In this document: positions 6,884-16,221 of the stretch, in pieces
Layout of the letters: each line of letters opens with the position of its first letter
Numbering within the stretch: position 1 is the stretch's first letter
From: Lentisphaeria bacterium
Lineage (GTDB): Bacteria > Verrucomicrobiota > Lentisphaeria > Victivallales > UBA1829
Direction: 5' to 3'
Length of the DNA stretch: 52,070 bases
Assembly: GCA_003526375.1 (NCBI GenBank)
Contig: DPDG01000043.1
Coordinates: 1 to 52,070, forward strand
Made by a program: the position numbers and the translations under genes
Notes under the pieces: model-generated
What the model was told of the DNA's origin: nothing
The model's input: only the letters and a program-made list of their open reading frames with translations
Databases searched by the model: none

Positions 6884-8326
6884 ATGCCGGCATATGAAGC
6901 AGTAATCGGTCTTGAGGTGCATGTTCAGGCACGTACGAAAAGCAAAATGTTCTGTTCCTGCCCGAATCAGTTCGGAGCGGAACCCAATACATTGGTCTGT
7001 CCCGTCTGCATGGGATATCCCGGGGTTCTGCCGACTCCGAATAAAGAGGCGATCCGCAAGATTGTCACCGCCGGTCTCATGTGTTCCTGCGACATTCAGA
7101 AGCGGAGCAAATTCGACCGCAAGAGCTATTTCTACCCCGATATGCCGAAGAACTATCAGCTTACCCAGTATGACATGCCGTTCTGCCTGAACGGGAGGAT
7201 TCATATTTACGGAAAAGGTTTTTCCGGTGAAGAACTGCCGGACAAATATATCCGCCTGACGCGTATCCATATGGAGGAGGATGTCGCGAAGCTGACTCAT
7301 TTCGGCACACATAGCGGAGTTGATTTCAACCGTGCGGGCGTGCCGCTGATGGAGATTGTCAGTGAGCCGGACATGCGGTCGCCCGATGAAGCTTATGCCT
7401 ACCTGACTTCTCTGAAACAGATCATTCAGTATGCCGATATCAGTGACTGCGATATGGAGAAAGGGCAGATGCGCTGTGATGTCAATATTTCGATCCGCGA
7501 GCGCGGCGCCGAGGCATTCGGAACGAAAGTCGAGCTTAAAAATCTGAACAGTTTCCGCGCGGTTCATCGCGCGATCGCCTATGAGATCAAGCGCCAGATC
7601 GTTGTCCTGACCGAGGGCGGCATGATCGAACAGGAAACACGCGGCTGGAATGACGATGCGGGCGAGTCTTATACGATGCGCGGCAAGGAAAATGCGCATG
7701 ACTACCGTTATTTCCCTGAACCTGACCTGCTTCCGGTCGAGTTCACGGATGAAGATCTGGAAAATTTCCGGAAAGGCTTGCCGGAGCTTCCCGAAGTGAA
7801 ACGCGAACGTTTCGTCAAGGAATACCAGATTACGCCTTATGATGCTCAGATCCTGACGCTTGAGAAGCCGATGGCGGATTACTTCGAGGCTGCCGCGTCG
7901 AAATCAAAGGCTCCGAAGCTGATTGCAAACTGGATTGTCGGAGAACTCCTCCGGGAACTGTCCGAGGCGAATATTACGATTGCAGAGTGCAAGATCACAC
8001 CGGAGAATCTGACGGCGATGGTGGAGCTCATCAATAACGGGACGATCAACGGGAAGATCGCGAAAACCGTTTTTGCAGAGATGTTTGCAACAGGCAAGGC
8101 TCCGGCGGAAATCGTCAGGGAAAAGGGGCTGGTGCAGGTTTCGGACGAGGGGGCGATCCTGAAATTCGTAGAGGATGTGATTGCTGCGAACCCCGCGCAG
8201 GTTCAGCAGTTCCGCGACGGCAAGACGGCGGTTCTGCAATACCTTGTCGGGCAGGTCATGAAAGCGAGTCGCGGCAAGGTCAATCCGCAGTCCGCGATCA
8301 AGCTGCTGACAGAGAAGCTCAAGTGA
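6884..8326 (+). CDS. gatB: aspartyl/glutamyl-tRNA(Asn/Gln) amidotransferase subunit B
   Basis: A 480-residue catalytic subunit of the GatCAB complex, which converts misacylated Glu-tRNA(Gln) or Asp-tRNA(Asn) into the amidated form in the cytoplasm. Seen are the N-terminal YEAVIGLEVHVQ, the zinc-site cysteines CSCPNQF and CPVCMGYPGVLP, the kinase-like segment YFYPDMPKNYQLTQYD and NRAGVPLMEIVSEPDM. A C-terminal YqeY-type tRNA-binding tail ends in GQVMKASRGKVNPQ. The ATG at 6884 follows AAGGAGAAG and gives the conserved start; in-frame upstream codons do not. gatA and gatC are not in this window. Confidence 0.97.
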   Translation: MPAYEAVIGLEVHVQARTKSKMFCSCPNQFGAEPNTLVCPVCMGYPGVLPTPNKEAIRKIVTAGLMCSCDIQKRSKFDRKSYFYPDMPKNYQLTQYDMPFCLNGRIHIYGKGFSGEELPDKYIRLTRIHMEEDVAKLTHFGTHSGVDFNRAGVPLMEIVSEPDMRSPDEAYAYLTSLKQIIQYADISDCDMEKGQMRCDVNISIRERGAEAFGTKVELKNLNSFRAVHRAIAYEIKRQIVVLTEGGMIEQETRGWNDDAGESYTMRGKENAHDYRYFPEPDLLPVEFTDEDLENFRKGLPELPEVKRERFVKEYQITPYDAQILTLEKPMADYFEAAASKSKAPKLIANWIVGELLRELSEANITIAECKITPENLTAMVELINNGTINGKIAKTVFAEMFATGKAPAEIVREKGLVQVSDEGAILKFVEDVIAANPAQVQQFRDGKTAVLQYLVGQVMKASRGKVNPQSAIKLLTEKLK

Positions 8327-8337
8327 CCGGCGGAGAG

Positions 8338-8369
8338 AACGCGCAAGGTTTTCCTGCTGTGCGTTTTCC
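8338..8369 (+). terminator. terminator after gatB
   Basis: AACGCGCA (8338-8345) pairs with TGTGCGTT (8358-8365) with one G-T pair, followed by a T-rich stretch. The rest of the gap to thiD is AT-rich and holds no TPP-type conserved elements. Confidence 0.5.
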
Positions 8370-8478
8370 CGTTTTCATTTTCTTTTGATTTTTTTATTTT
8401 CCGGGCTATGAATTTTCAGGAATGCTTCTATCTTACTAACTGAATATTCTGATTTTCATGTCTTGACAGGAGTAATTT

Positions 8479-9333
8479 TTGAAGGTGCAGGATCACAGAC
8501 TTTTTCCGGCGGCGATGACGATTGCCGGAAGCGACAGCGGCGGCGGAGCGGGGATTCAGGCGGATCTGAGAACTTTTACCTTTTTCCGTGTGTTCGGCTG
8601 TTCCGCAATTACCGCACTGACTTCACAAAATCCGCTTTGCGTTGCGGGGATCGAACCCGTCAGGGTGTCTGCGGTGGAGCTCCAGATACGGACAGTGCGC
8701 AAGGAGCTTGAAATTTCCGCGATCAAGACCGGGATGCTGTTTTCCCGTCCGATCATTATGGCGGTGGCGCGGGCGCTTACCGGTTTTCGCGGCGAACTTG
8801 TCGTGGACCCTGTCATGATTTCCACCAGCGGGAAAAGGCTGATGCAGGATTCCGCCGTGGCGGCGATCCGGAAACATATTCTTCCGCTGGCGACATGGAT
8901 CACGCCGAATCTTCCGGAAGCCGAGGCGATCAGCGGAATGAAGATCAGGAATGCGGAGGACTGCAAGCGTGCCGCAGAGTATTGCGCCGGATGTTGGAAC
9001 TGCTCCGTAATCATTAAAGGAGGGCATTCGGACGATCCGGAGAATGCCGCCGATCTGGTGTATCATCAGGGGGAGTTCCGCCTGTTCCGTTCGAAGCGTT
9101 TTCCTGTCAGGAAAAATTCGGATCACGGAACCGGATGCACATTCAGCGCCGCTCTGACTGCGCTTCTGGCAAAAGGAGTCCCCTGGGATCTTGCCATACT
9201 TCGCGCGAAAGCTTTGATCTCGGCTTCCCTTGCGGAGTCCGTGAAGCTTTCCGATTCCGGGCTTTATGCGATGTTCCCGCCGGAAACGCCGCTTGAGAAA
9301 TACGAGAAAATGATATCCTGCGGAAAGGCGTGA
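8479..9333 (+). CDS. thiD: hydroxymethylpyrimidine/phosphomethylpyrimidine kinase
   Basis: A 284-residue ribokinase-fold enzyme that phosphorylates HMP and then HMP-P to the pyrophosphate used in thiamine synthesis. Diagnostic motifs are AMTIAGSDSGGGAGIQADLRTF (written in the protein from residue 12), VVDPVMISTSGKRLM (about residue 111), TPNLPEAEAISG, VIIKGGHSDD and the catalytic DHGTGCTFSAALTALLA near residue 214. The start is a TTG at 8479, six bases after AGGAG; a GTG two codons on is less well spaced. No other thiamine gene is nearby. The amidase gene begins a few bases after its stop, so the two are probably cotranscribed. Confidence 0.93.
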   Translation: MKVQDHRLFPAAMTIAGSDSGGGAGIQADLRTFTFFRVFGCSAITALTSQNPLCVAGIEPVRVSAVELQIRTVRKELEISAIKTGMLFSRPIIMAVARALTGFRGELVVDPVMISTSGKRLMQDSAVAAIRKHILPLATWITPNLPEAEAISGMKIRNAEDCKRAAEYCAGCWNCSVIIKGGHSDDPENAADLVYHQGEFRLFRSKRFPVRKNSDHGTGCTFSAALTALLAKGVPWDLAILRAKALISASLAESVKLSDSGLYAMFPPETPLEKYEKMISCGKA

Positions 9334-9338
9334 ATGCA

Positions 9339-10502
9339 ATGCTGAAAGAGCTTTATCATCTGATATCGGGCCGCCGCCGTTCCATGCTGCTGTCCATGTT
9401 TCTGCCGACTTTCCTTTTCGGGGATATTTTCGATGCGGATGCGGCTTCACAGAGGACCTATCAACCGACTCAGGCACAGCGCCGCCTTGAGGCGCAGCGC
9501 CGCCTTCAGAATCAGCGGATCGCGGAGATCCGGCGTCAGAATGCCGCACGGAATGCGGCAAAGGCCGCCGCTGCCAGAACAGCAGATACTGCGGCAAGAG
9601 CGGCGGCTCCGAAACTCCGTTATACATGGATTAAATCGCAGCGGTATATTCTTCTCCGTGATATTGCAAAATTTTACGGTCTTTCTCTTGTCCACACGAA
9701 AACGGGCGCCGTTCTGCGCGGCGCGGCAAAGGTGGACCTCTATTATAATAAACGCCTTGCGTCAATTGACGGCGTCACGGTTTATTTCACAACGCCTCCG
9801 GTGCTTCGCGGAAGCAATGCTTATCTGAATGAAAAAGATCTGCTGCTGGTTCTGGATCCTGTCCTGCGGGGAAAAGCGCTTGCAAAATATCCGGTCCGTA
9901 CCATCATGATTGATCCGGGACACGGCGGAACGGATAAAGGCGCGGCAGGCGCCGGCGGCAGGTTGCTGGAAAAGAACCTGAATCTTTCCATGGCTCTGAA
10001 ACTGCGGGCGGCTTTGAGAAAGCTCGGTTTTCAGGTCATCATGACCCGCGGAGCGGATTCCACTCTTTCGTTACAGGGCAGGGCGGAGCTTTGCAAAAAG
10101 TATAAGCCGGATCTTTTTATTTCCATTCACTGCAATGCAGCGGCGCAGAAGACGATTTCCGGAATTGAGACGTTTGCCATGACTCCGAACGGGTGCGCTT
10201 CTTCCAACGACTCCAAGCCGGGGAATTCCACCGGCACAGGCAACTCCTTCGACAAGAACAATTACCGGATGGCTTATGAAATTCAGAAGGCACTGCTTAA
10301 AAATACGAAGGCGGAGGACCGCGGAGTGAAACATGCCCGTTTCTTTGTCCTGCGCAATGCATCGTGTCCGGCGGTTCTGATCGAAACCGGTTTTATTTCC
10401 AACCTGCGGGAAAGCGCCCTGCTGAACCGTGCGGATTATCAGGCGAAAATCGTCAACGCCATTGTTACCGGTGTCCTGAACTATCGCGCTTCCTACCGCT
10501 GA
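9339..10502 (+). CDS. N-acetylmuramoyl-L-alanine amidase (Amidase_3)
   Basis: A 387-residue exported peptidoglycan hydrolase that cuts the bond between N-acetylmuramic acid and the stem peptide. A signal-peptide-like N-terminus (SMLLSMFLPTFLFGD) is followed by an Arg/Ala-rich coiled stretch (residues 45-90). The C-terminal catalytic domain starts at about residue 185 with IMIDPGHGGTDKGA. Zinc ligands are the histidine there, the glutamate of LEKNLNLSMAL and the histidine of ISIHCNAA; VLIETGFISN near the end carries the catalytic glutamate. ATG at 9339 is preferred because GGAAAGG lies ten bases upstream; a GTG at 9330 overlapping the thiD stop is the alternative. Confidence 0.92.
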   Translation: MLKELYHLISGRRRSMLLSMFLPTFLFGDIFDADAASQRTYQPTQAQRRLEAQRRLQNQRIAEIRRQNAARNAAKAAAARTADTAARAAAPKLRYTWIKSQRYILLRDIAKFYGLSLVHTKTGAVLRGAAKVDLYYNKRLASIDGVTVYFTTPPVLRGSNAYLNEKDLLLVLDPVLRGKALAKYPVRTIMIDPGHGGTDKGAAGAGGRLLEKNLNLSMALKLRAALRKLGFQVIMTRGADSTLSLQGRAELCKKYKPDLFISIHCNAAAQKTISGIETFAMTPNGCASSNDSKPGNSTGTGNSFDKNNYRMAYEIQKALLKNTKAEDRGVKHARFFVLRNASCPAVLIETGFISNLRESALLNRADYQAKIVNAIVTGVLNYRASYR

Positions 10503-10507
10503 ATAAA

Positions 10508-10549
10508 AATGAACAGACCTGAAAGCCGAAGCCTTCAGGTCTGTTCATT
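10508..10549 (-). terminator. terminator of the argDF operon
   Basis: A perfect 16-bp stem, 10508-10523 with 10534-10549, has a 10-base loop. Read on the minus strand the stem is followed by TTTTT, so it terminates argF transcription; it may also stop the convergent amidase transcript. Confidence 0.85.
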
Positions 10550-10563
10550 GTGGTTGAATGCAA

Positions 10564-11472
10564 TTATTTGATCAGCAGGGACATGATCGCTTTCTGGACA
10601 TGCAGACGGTTTTCCGCCTGATCGAAAACGATTGAATTCCGAGATTCCATGACTTCGTCCGTGATCTCTTCGCCGCGGTGTGCGGGAAGGCAATGCAGGA
10701 CTTTGATATCCGGCTTTGCCAGTTTGAGCGCTTCCATGTTCAACTGATACGGTTTGAGAATTTCCATGCGACGCTTGGACTCTTCTTCGAAGCCCATGCT
10801 GACCCAGACATCCGTATAGACGAAATCGGCATCCTGCATCGCTTCCCTGACGCACTTTGTCCAGGAGCATTTTCCGGGACCGAGGTTCTTTTCCATAAGA
10901 TCCTGCCTCGGCTTGTATTCTTCCGGCGCGGCTATGACCATATTGACTCCGGCGAGCTGCGATGCAAGCATCAGCGAATTCGCCATATTGCTGGCTCCGT
11001 CACCGAGGTATGCCAGTTTGAGCCCTTCCAGCTTATGCGCATATTCATACATTGTGAACATATCGGTCAGCGCCTGGCACGGATGAAAATCATCCGTGAG
11101 AGCGTTGATGATCGGAATATGGGCATTTGCCGCAAGGTCAATCAGATCCTGCTGGGCAAAGGTTCGGATCACGATACCGGAGAGATAACGTTCCAATACG
11201 CGTGCCGTGTCGGGAACCGTTTCGCCGCGTCCCATCTGAGTGCGGGACTGGTCGAGGTAGACGGGATGTCCGCCGAGCTCGAAAATGCCGACTTCAAACG
11301 AGACTCTTGTCCGAGTGGAGGATTTTGCAAAGATCATGCCGACGCTTTTTCCCTCGAAAGGTTTCGGCGCGCCGGGTTTGCCGCGTCCTTCCTTCAGTTC
11401 GGCGGCAAGACTTATGATTCTTTCAAAATCCGCCCGTGTGATATCCATGCAGGACAGTAAGTCTTTTTTCAT
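10564..11472 (-). CDS. argF: ornithine carbamoyltransferase
   Basis: A 302-residue cytoplasmic enzyme joining carbamoyl phosphate and ornithine to give citrulline, the sixth step of arginine synthesis. The carbamoyl-phosphate site SSTRTRVSFEVG (from about residue 52), the conserved FHPCQALTD and the ornithine-side loop HCLPAHRGEEI are all present. The ATG is preceded by AAAGGAGT. It lies 30 bp downstream of argD on the same strand and is followed by a strong terminator. Length is normal for the family. Confidence 0.96.
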   Translation of the reverse strand: MKKDLLSCMDITRADFERIISLAAELKEGRGKPGAPKPFEGKSVGMIFAKSSTRTRVSFEVGIFELGGHPVYLDQSRTQMGRGETVPDTARVLERYLSGIVIRTFAQQDLIDLAANAHIPIINALTDDFHPCQALTDMFTMYEYAHKLEGLKLAYLGDGASNMANSLMLASQLAGVNMVIAAPEEYKPRQDLMEKNLGPGKCSWTKCVREAMQDADFVYTDVWVSMGFEEESKRRMEILKPYQLNMEALKLAKPDIKVLHCLPAHRGEEITDEVMESRNSIVFDQAENRLHVQKAIMSLLIK

Positions 11473-11502
11473 GTCATAACTCCTTTATTTAGAGTTGATT
11501 GT

Positions 11503-12702
11503 TTACTTTGAACAAAGTTCCGCGAAAGCACTGTCGATCAGTTCCAGAGCTTTGCGGCACTCATCGCCGGACACATTGAGCGGCGGAACGAGGCGCAGGA
11601 CATTTTCACCGGCGGAGAGGGCGATCATACCCTTGCCGCGCAAAATCGAAAGAACTTTGCCGGCAGGCTGGTCCAGAACCGCGCCGACCATGAGTCCCTT
11701 GCCGCGGACACCCTGAATGCAGGGATATTTTTTCGAAAGTTCCGCGATGCCGTCCATGAGGACTTTCGACTGTTTCACCACATTATCGAGAACTTTTTCA
11801 TTGTCGATGGCGTCGATTACGGCGCACGCCGCGGCGGATGCAAGCGCGGTTCCACCGAATGTGCTGGCGTGTGTGCCGGGTGTCAGAACCTGCGAATATT
11901 TGCGTTTTGCAACCATCGCGCCGATCGGATAACCGTTTCCGAGAGCCTTTGCCATGGAAAGCGCATCGGGTTCCACGCCGAAAGACTGCCATGCGAAGAA
12001 AGAGCCGGTTCTGCCCATGCCGCACTGGACTTCATCGAAAAGAAGCATGATATCATTTTTATCGCAGAGCTCACGCACCGCTTTCAGGTATTCCCTGTCG
12101 GCGGGAATGATTCCGCCTTCGCCCTGAACGGGTTCAAGCATGACCGCAGCAGTTTTCCCGTCAATCGCATTTCTGACGGCTTCGATGTCGTTGTAATTGA
12201 CGAACTTGAAGCCGGGCATGTCGGGAGAGAAACCCTTGCGGTATTTGGAACGTCCTGTCGCGGCGAGGGTTGCAAGAGTCCTGCCGTGGAAGGAGTCATT
12301 CATGACGATGATTTCGCAACGTCCTTTTTCCGAACCGTTTTTCCGTGCCAGCTTGATGAGCGCTTCGTTGGCTTCCGCGCCGCTGTTGCAGAAGAAACAT
12401 GTGCCGTCGAATCCATGAGCGATGAGTTTCTGCGCGAGACGCGGCTGCCACTCATTCAGAAAGAGATTGGAGACATGAACAAGTTTCGCAGCCTGTTCCT
12501 GAATCGCTTTCGTCACCGCCGGATGGCAGTGTCCGAGACTGCATACCGCGATTCCCGCGGCAAAATCCAGATATTCTTTTCCGGTGGAGTCATAAAGATA
12601 ACTTCCCTGACCGCGAACGAAAAGCAGATCTGCGCGGGCGTAGGTCTCCATCACATATTTTTCATACAATGCGCTGATTTCTTCCAGTGTCACAGTGTTC
12701 AT
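11503..12702 (-). CDS. argD: acetylornithine aminotransferase
   Basis: A 399-residue PLP-dependent class III aminotransferase that turns N-acetylglutamate semialdehyde into N-acetylornithine. Visible motifs are DFAAGIAVCSLGHCHP, FFCNSGAEANEALIKLAR, the PLP-contacting LLFDEVQCGMGRTG and the Schiff-base lysine in SMAKALGNGYPIGAM. It is the first gene of a two-gene operon with argF. A well-formed promoter lies upstream. No arginine-repressor-type box was identified. Confidence 0.95.
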   Translation of the reverse strand: MNTVTLEEISALYEKYVMETYARADLLFVRGQGSYLYDSTGKEYLDFAAGIAVCSLGHCHPAVTKAIQEQAAKLVHVSNLFLNEWQPRLAQKLIAHGFDGTCFFCNSGAEANEALIKLARKNGSEKGRCEIIVMNDSFHGRTLATLAATGRSKYRKGFSPDMPGFKFVNYNDIEAVRNAIDGKTAAVMLEPVQGEGGIIPADREYLKAVRELCDKNDIMLLFDEVQCGMGRTGSFFAWQSFGVEPDALSMAKALGNGYPIGAMVAKRKYSQVLTPGTHASTFGGTALASAAACAVIDAIDNEKVLDNVVKQSKVLMDGIAELSKKYPCIQGVRGKGLMVGAVLDQPAGKVLSILRGKGMIALSAGENVLRLVPPLNVSGDECRKALELIDSAFAELCSK

Positions 12703-12744
12703 TTCTTCCGACCTCTTTAATTAAATTGAAAAAAACAAATGATT

Positions 12745-12772
12745 ATCTTAACATGAAATTTCAGATTGTCAA
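12745..12772 (-). promoter_or_regulatory. argDF promoter
   Basis: On the minus strand a perfect TTGACA (12767-12772), a 16-bp spacer and TAAGAT (12745-12750). A 13-bp palindrome, GTTTCACTGAAAC, lies further upstream at 12818-12830 and could be a regulator site. Confidence 0.75.
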
Positions 12773-12896
12773 GAGGTTTTTTCCGATTCTTAGAAGAAAA
12801 TCACAAGATTTGAGAATGTTTCACTGAAACTTGCAGAAATGCCTTTTCATCAGTTGCGGATTCTGCCGGCAGATCGAAACTGACCGCATTACGCAA

Positions 12897-12931
12897 AAAG
12901 CGTGTCCCCGGATTCCCGGGAGACACGCTTT
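12897..12931 (-). terminator. terminator of the secreted-protein gene
   Basis: AAAGCGTGTC (12897-12906) pairs perfectly with GACACGCTTT (12922-12931), with an inner CCCGG/CCGGG stem. On the minus strand it runs into TTTTT. It lies 22 bp past the stop codon of the gene at 12953-13759. Confidence 0.85.
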
Positions 12932-12952
12932 GCAGTCAGAGCAGACCGGAGA

Positions 12953-13759
12953 TTATTTTTCTGTGAGAGAGATATCCTTGAACTGCATTTCGGTGGGTTT
13001 GTTCCAGACGGAGAAGATTACGATTTTGCCTTTTCTTGCGCCGGGCCACCACTGTTTGCTCGGAGAACCGCTTTTGACCTGCCCTTTGATTTCAGCAGTG
13101 AATTCTTTCCAGTCGGCGGGTGCGCTCACATAAGCCGCGCCGGGATACATGTAAGTGCTCCCGTGAGACTGCTGGCGGACAGCTGTTCCTGCCGGATACG
13201 CAGTCCGCATCGGCGCCTGCAGGGTGATTTCCCAGACATCGCCTTTCTGTTCCAGCTTTGTGATATTTGATGAGAAAGTTCTGTTCGGGAGATCGGAAAG
13301 ATCGGCTTTCGTGTTGAAAGCGACGATTTTGAAATTACGCTTGTCCCATTTGGACGCATCCTTGACCTTGATCACTTTATCTCCCTTTTTCACGGCGTCC
13401 GCCAGAACGGTATCCGTATTCGGCATTACGATGACGGCTCCGGATGGAATCGGATTGCCTTTTTCATCACAGGACGCCAATCCGAAGTAGATTCTCGTAT
13501 CCACGGTGGAACCGGGCACTTTACGGAATTTGCCGGAAAGTTTATAGGTTTTTGCCGGATCTACCGTAATCGCCTTTTTGGAGGATATCGTCGTGCTTTT
13601 CGGCTTCATTGTGATTACGCCCTCCGCATCCTGTGTCACGTTCTGGTTCACTCCTGCCCAGTCGGACAATGTTTGCGGTGCAATTGATTCCGCGCCGCAA
13701 AGAACTCCCGCCGCAGCCAATACTGCCGAAATGCCTGTCACTTTCACGAATCCGTTCAT
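12953..13759 (-). CDS. secreted protein, carbohydrate-binding-like beta fold
   Basis: A 268-residue exported protein. The start at 13759 follows a GGAAGAGGAA stretch and gives signal peptide MNGFVKVTGISAVLAAAGVL with cleavage near CGAES. The mature part is beta-rich. A segment ITVDPAKTYKLSGKFRKVPG (about residues 75-94) resembles the start of carbohydrate-binding modules that accompany secreted hydrolases, and DWKEFTAEIKGQV and KPTEMQFKDISLTEK have the closing strands typical of such folds. No catalytic motif was seen. It has its own promoter and terminator, so it is monocistronic. The ligand is unknown. Confidence 0.75.
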   Translation of the reverse strand: MNGFVKVTGISAVLAAAGVLCGAESIAPQTLSDWAGVNQNVTQDAEGVITMKPKSTTISSKKAITVDPAKTYKLSGKFRKVPGSTVDTRIYFGLASCDEKGNPIPSGAVIVMPNTDTVLADAVKKGDKVIKVKDASKWDKRNFKIVAFNTKADLSDLPNRTFSSNITKLEQKGDVWEITLQAPMRTAYPAGTAVRQQSHGSTYMYPGAAYVSAPADWKEFTAEIKGQVKSGSPSKQWWPGARKGKIVIFSVWNKPTEMQFKDISLTEK

Positions 13760-13819
13760 TTCCTCTTCCTTCCTTTTTTTGATTGAAAACAAGTCACGGA
13801 ACATACAAGAATCATTTAT

Positions 13820-13847
13820 AGTATATGCCGTTGCCGGAGAATATCAA
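13820..13847 (-). promoter_or_regulatory. promoter of the secreted-protein gene
   Basis: On the minus strand TTGATA (13842-13847), a 16-bp spacer and TATACT (13820-13825), 61 bp ahead of the start codon at 13759. Confidence 0.6.
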
Positions 13848-13935
13848 GCAGCCGCTTCTCTCTGAAGATATGAAAAAGAGGAAAAAAAATATGTTTTTCA
13901 TGCAAATGGCAGGGATATGGCTTGACTTCCGCGCC

Positions 13936-16137
13936 TTATGAAAAGAGATCGGGTTCTCCGCCGTCCTCCAGGAACGGGGCGAACTTTTTACGGAGCTCCT
14001 CCAGCTTGTCCAGATAATACGCCACGTTTTCATCGCGTTCTCCCTCTTTTGCATCGGACAGCAGTTTGGAGTTTTCCACGACCGACACCTTTTTCTTTTC
14101 GCCGGTGATGTAGAATGTCACCTGATCCCCCTGCCTGTAATCGCGCCCGGAGGCGATCGCCAGTTCATACGCGGCGCTTCGGCGGGAACCGCCCGCCGCC
14201 ATTTTGCGCTTATAGGTTTCCAGAGAATCCGAAAGATTTTCCGATTTGGCGAGATCACGCAGGGGCAGCTCATGATTTGCAATCGCTTTTACAAAATAAT
14301 CGTGCGTGTCGCGGATCGTCTTCTGGTCGTGCGTCAGCAGGCTGTGAATGATCGTTTCCATATAGCGCCTCTGGAACGGTTCGAGTCCGCGCGATTTCAG
14401 CGCCGCTCCGGTGATCGACATCCTGCCGTCCGCATGGAGCAGGGCGTAGTTCTTGCTTTTATAGCAGAACATCGCCTTGTAGGACTCGTCGAAATCCACT
14501 TCGATTCCTTCCGGCAGAACCTTTTTCAGCGCCGCGCCGATGGACTCCGGCGTAGAGCCGTTCTGAATCTGGAAATAGATGCCGTCGGTATCCATTTCGA
14601 TGATCTTTGCGCCGGAGCTTTCCAGCGTGTCAAGCATCAGTGTCAGGATTTCGCGTCCGCGCGTCGTGACCCGTTCCGCCATGTCGTAATCGTTCAGGAA
14701 GCCCTGCTCGAAACCGAGATAGCCGTAAAACGAGTTGATCAGAATCTTGAATGTCGATTGCAGTGCGCTGTAATAATCCTTTTCTTCGGCGGTCTTCGCG
14801 TTTTTCGCGGAATCCTTTGCATTCAGCCGGAACGTGCGCAGGCGTTCCAGCAGGCGCGGGAATACGCCGAGAGAGTCGCGCCCGGGCGTCCATTGTTCGG
14901 AAAGGATGATCGAAGGATACAGCGAGCGCACGTCGCAGTGGTCGATATTCTCGAAGACGCCGGAGTCCAGCGCCCGCGTCAGGGCGCCGCTGAAAGGACG
15001 CCCCCGCTCAGGAGCCGGGAGCGCATGTCCGGCTTTGAGATATTCCGAGGCGAGCAGAGCATCGATCCGTGTTGCATTGCCGCGCACGATGCAGTTCTGG
15101 TAGCTGATCGGCACAAGCTGCGCCTGATAGAAATAACTCGGCGACAGAATCGCGGAGAGCGCACGTGTTTCACGCACATCGTCCAGCGCATATTTCAGGA
15201 GATTTTCACGGTCCTTTTCCCATGCCGACGAAATTTCCGCCCCCTCCACATAGGTGCGGTCCGGCGCGGCGACTCCGAAATGTTTTGCCGCATATTTGAG
15301 ATTGTAACTTTCCAGACTGCGGTGAATCGCATCATAGAACAGGAGCAGGTGGAACGTGTCCGCCACATGCCGTCCGTAGATGTCGTAACGGGTATAGTTG
15401 ACGGTGCGTTCGGCAATGCTGATCCGGGAGTTGCGTTTTGCCGGAACCGAACCGTCGCGCCCGAGCTGAAACCTGACCTTGTGCCGTTTTGCGCGTTCTT
15501 CAATGTACGGCAGGTCGAAACGGAAAATGTTGTGTCCTTCCAGAATATCGGGATCGCGTTCCCGGACCGTTGCGACAAAATCTTCAAGCAGTTCCTTTTC
15601 GGTATGGTCTTCCAGGCTGATCGCCTTTTCCCATCCGGTGCTGTCGGACATGGAAATGATGATGATTCTGTCTTCTTCCCGCTTCGGATTCGGGAAATCG
15701 AACTCCGGCGAACAGAGCGTTTCGATATCGAACTGCATCCGGCGGATCTGCGGAAAGGTCATTCCGTCGAACAGACGCATGTCTTTCGCCATGAGCGCCT
15801 GCTGAACCATGTCCGTGAACAGACGGTACGGTGCGCCCGGCGCGCTGGCATTGAATCCCGTCACCTGCTTCAGGAGCTTCACGGCTTTATCGTAAAGCAC
15901 AAGGTCTCCGAACGTTGCGAGGAACTGGTAAGGATCGCCGCCTTCCAGTTTCGTGACGTTTACATCACCGTCCATATCGCACAGAAAATCCGGCGCGGAC
16001 ATCAGCAGGAACGGGCGGAACTGTTCCATGCGCTTTTCCATTTTATCGCCGTTGCGGATGAACATTGTGACCGCGCCGGACTCCGCCACTTCCAGTGCGC
16101 AGAGATTCTTTACCTTGTTTTCAGATTGAAACATCAT
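13936..16137 (-). CDS. DNA polymerase family B with 3'-5' exonuclease
   Basis: A 733-residue replicative-type polymerase. The exonuclease is complete: ExoI DIE at about residues 137-139, ExoII NIFRFD at 203-208, and ExoIII YALDD at 316-320. The polymerase motifs follow: motif A DVRSLYPSII (402), motif B KILINSFYGYLG (464) and motif C DTD (516-518). It should therefore be an active proofreading enzyme. The start at 16137 has GGAGGG six bases upstream. Length and motif spelling resemble archaeal and phage enzymes more than E. coli Pol II. It lies 84 bp downstream of topA on the same strand, so the two are probably one operon. Its role, repair or a second replicase, is not shown by the sequence. 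Confidence 0.92.
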   Translation of the reverse strand: MMFQSENKVKNLCALEVAESGAVTMFIRNGDKMEKRMEQFRPFLLMSAPDFLCDMDGDVNVTKLEGGDPYQFLATFGDLVLYDKAVKLLKQVTGFNASAPGAPYRLFTDMVQQALMAKDMRLFDGMTFPQIRRMQFDIETLCSPEFDFPNPKREEDRIIIISMSDSTGWEKAISLEDHTEKELLEDFVATVRERDPDILEGHNIFRFDLPYIEERAKRHKVRFQLGRDGSVPAKRNSRISIAERTVNYTRYDIYGRHVADTFHLLLFYDAIHRSLESYNLKYAAKHFGVAAPDRTYVEGAEISSAWEKDRENLLKYALDDVRETRALSAILSPSYFYQAQLVPISYQNCIVRGNATRIDALLASEYLKAGHALPAPERGRPFSGALTRALDSGVFENIDHCDVRSLYPSIILSEQWTPGRDSLGVFPRLLERLRTFRLNAKDSAKNAKTAEEKDYYSALQSTFKILINSFYGYLGFEQGFLNDYDMAERVTTRGREILTLMLDTLESSGAKIIEMDTDGIYFQIQNGSTPESIGAALKKVLPEGIEVDFDESYKAMFCYKSKNYALLHADGRMSITGAALKSRGLEPFQRRYMETIIHSLLTHDQKTIRDTHDYFVKAIANHELPLRDLAKSENLSDSLETYKRKMAAGGSRRSAAYELAIASGRDYRQGDQVTFYITGEKKKVSVVENSKLLSDAKEGERDENVAYYLDKLEELRKKFAPFLEDGGEPDLFS

Positions 16138-16221
16138 TGTTCCCTCCCCATGTGTTGCAGAAGGGCAGACCGGAAAGAAGTCCTTTCCTTTTTTCTGCCC
16201 TGAGATTCTTTGTCCCACTGT

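Noticed and set aside
8370..8478. Possible TPP riboswitch ahead of thiD
   Set aside because: The conserved CTGAGA and ACCTGA-type elements of the THI box are absent, and the gap is short and AT-rich.
12818..12830. An arginine-repressor box upstream of argD
   Set aside because: The palindrome GTTTCACTGAAAC does not match the known ARG box pattern, and it lies well upstream of the promoter, so no regulator is assigned.
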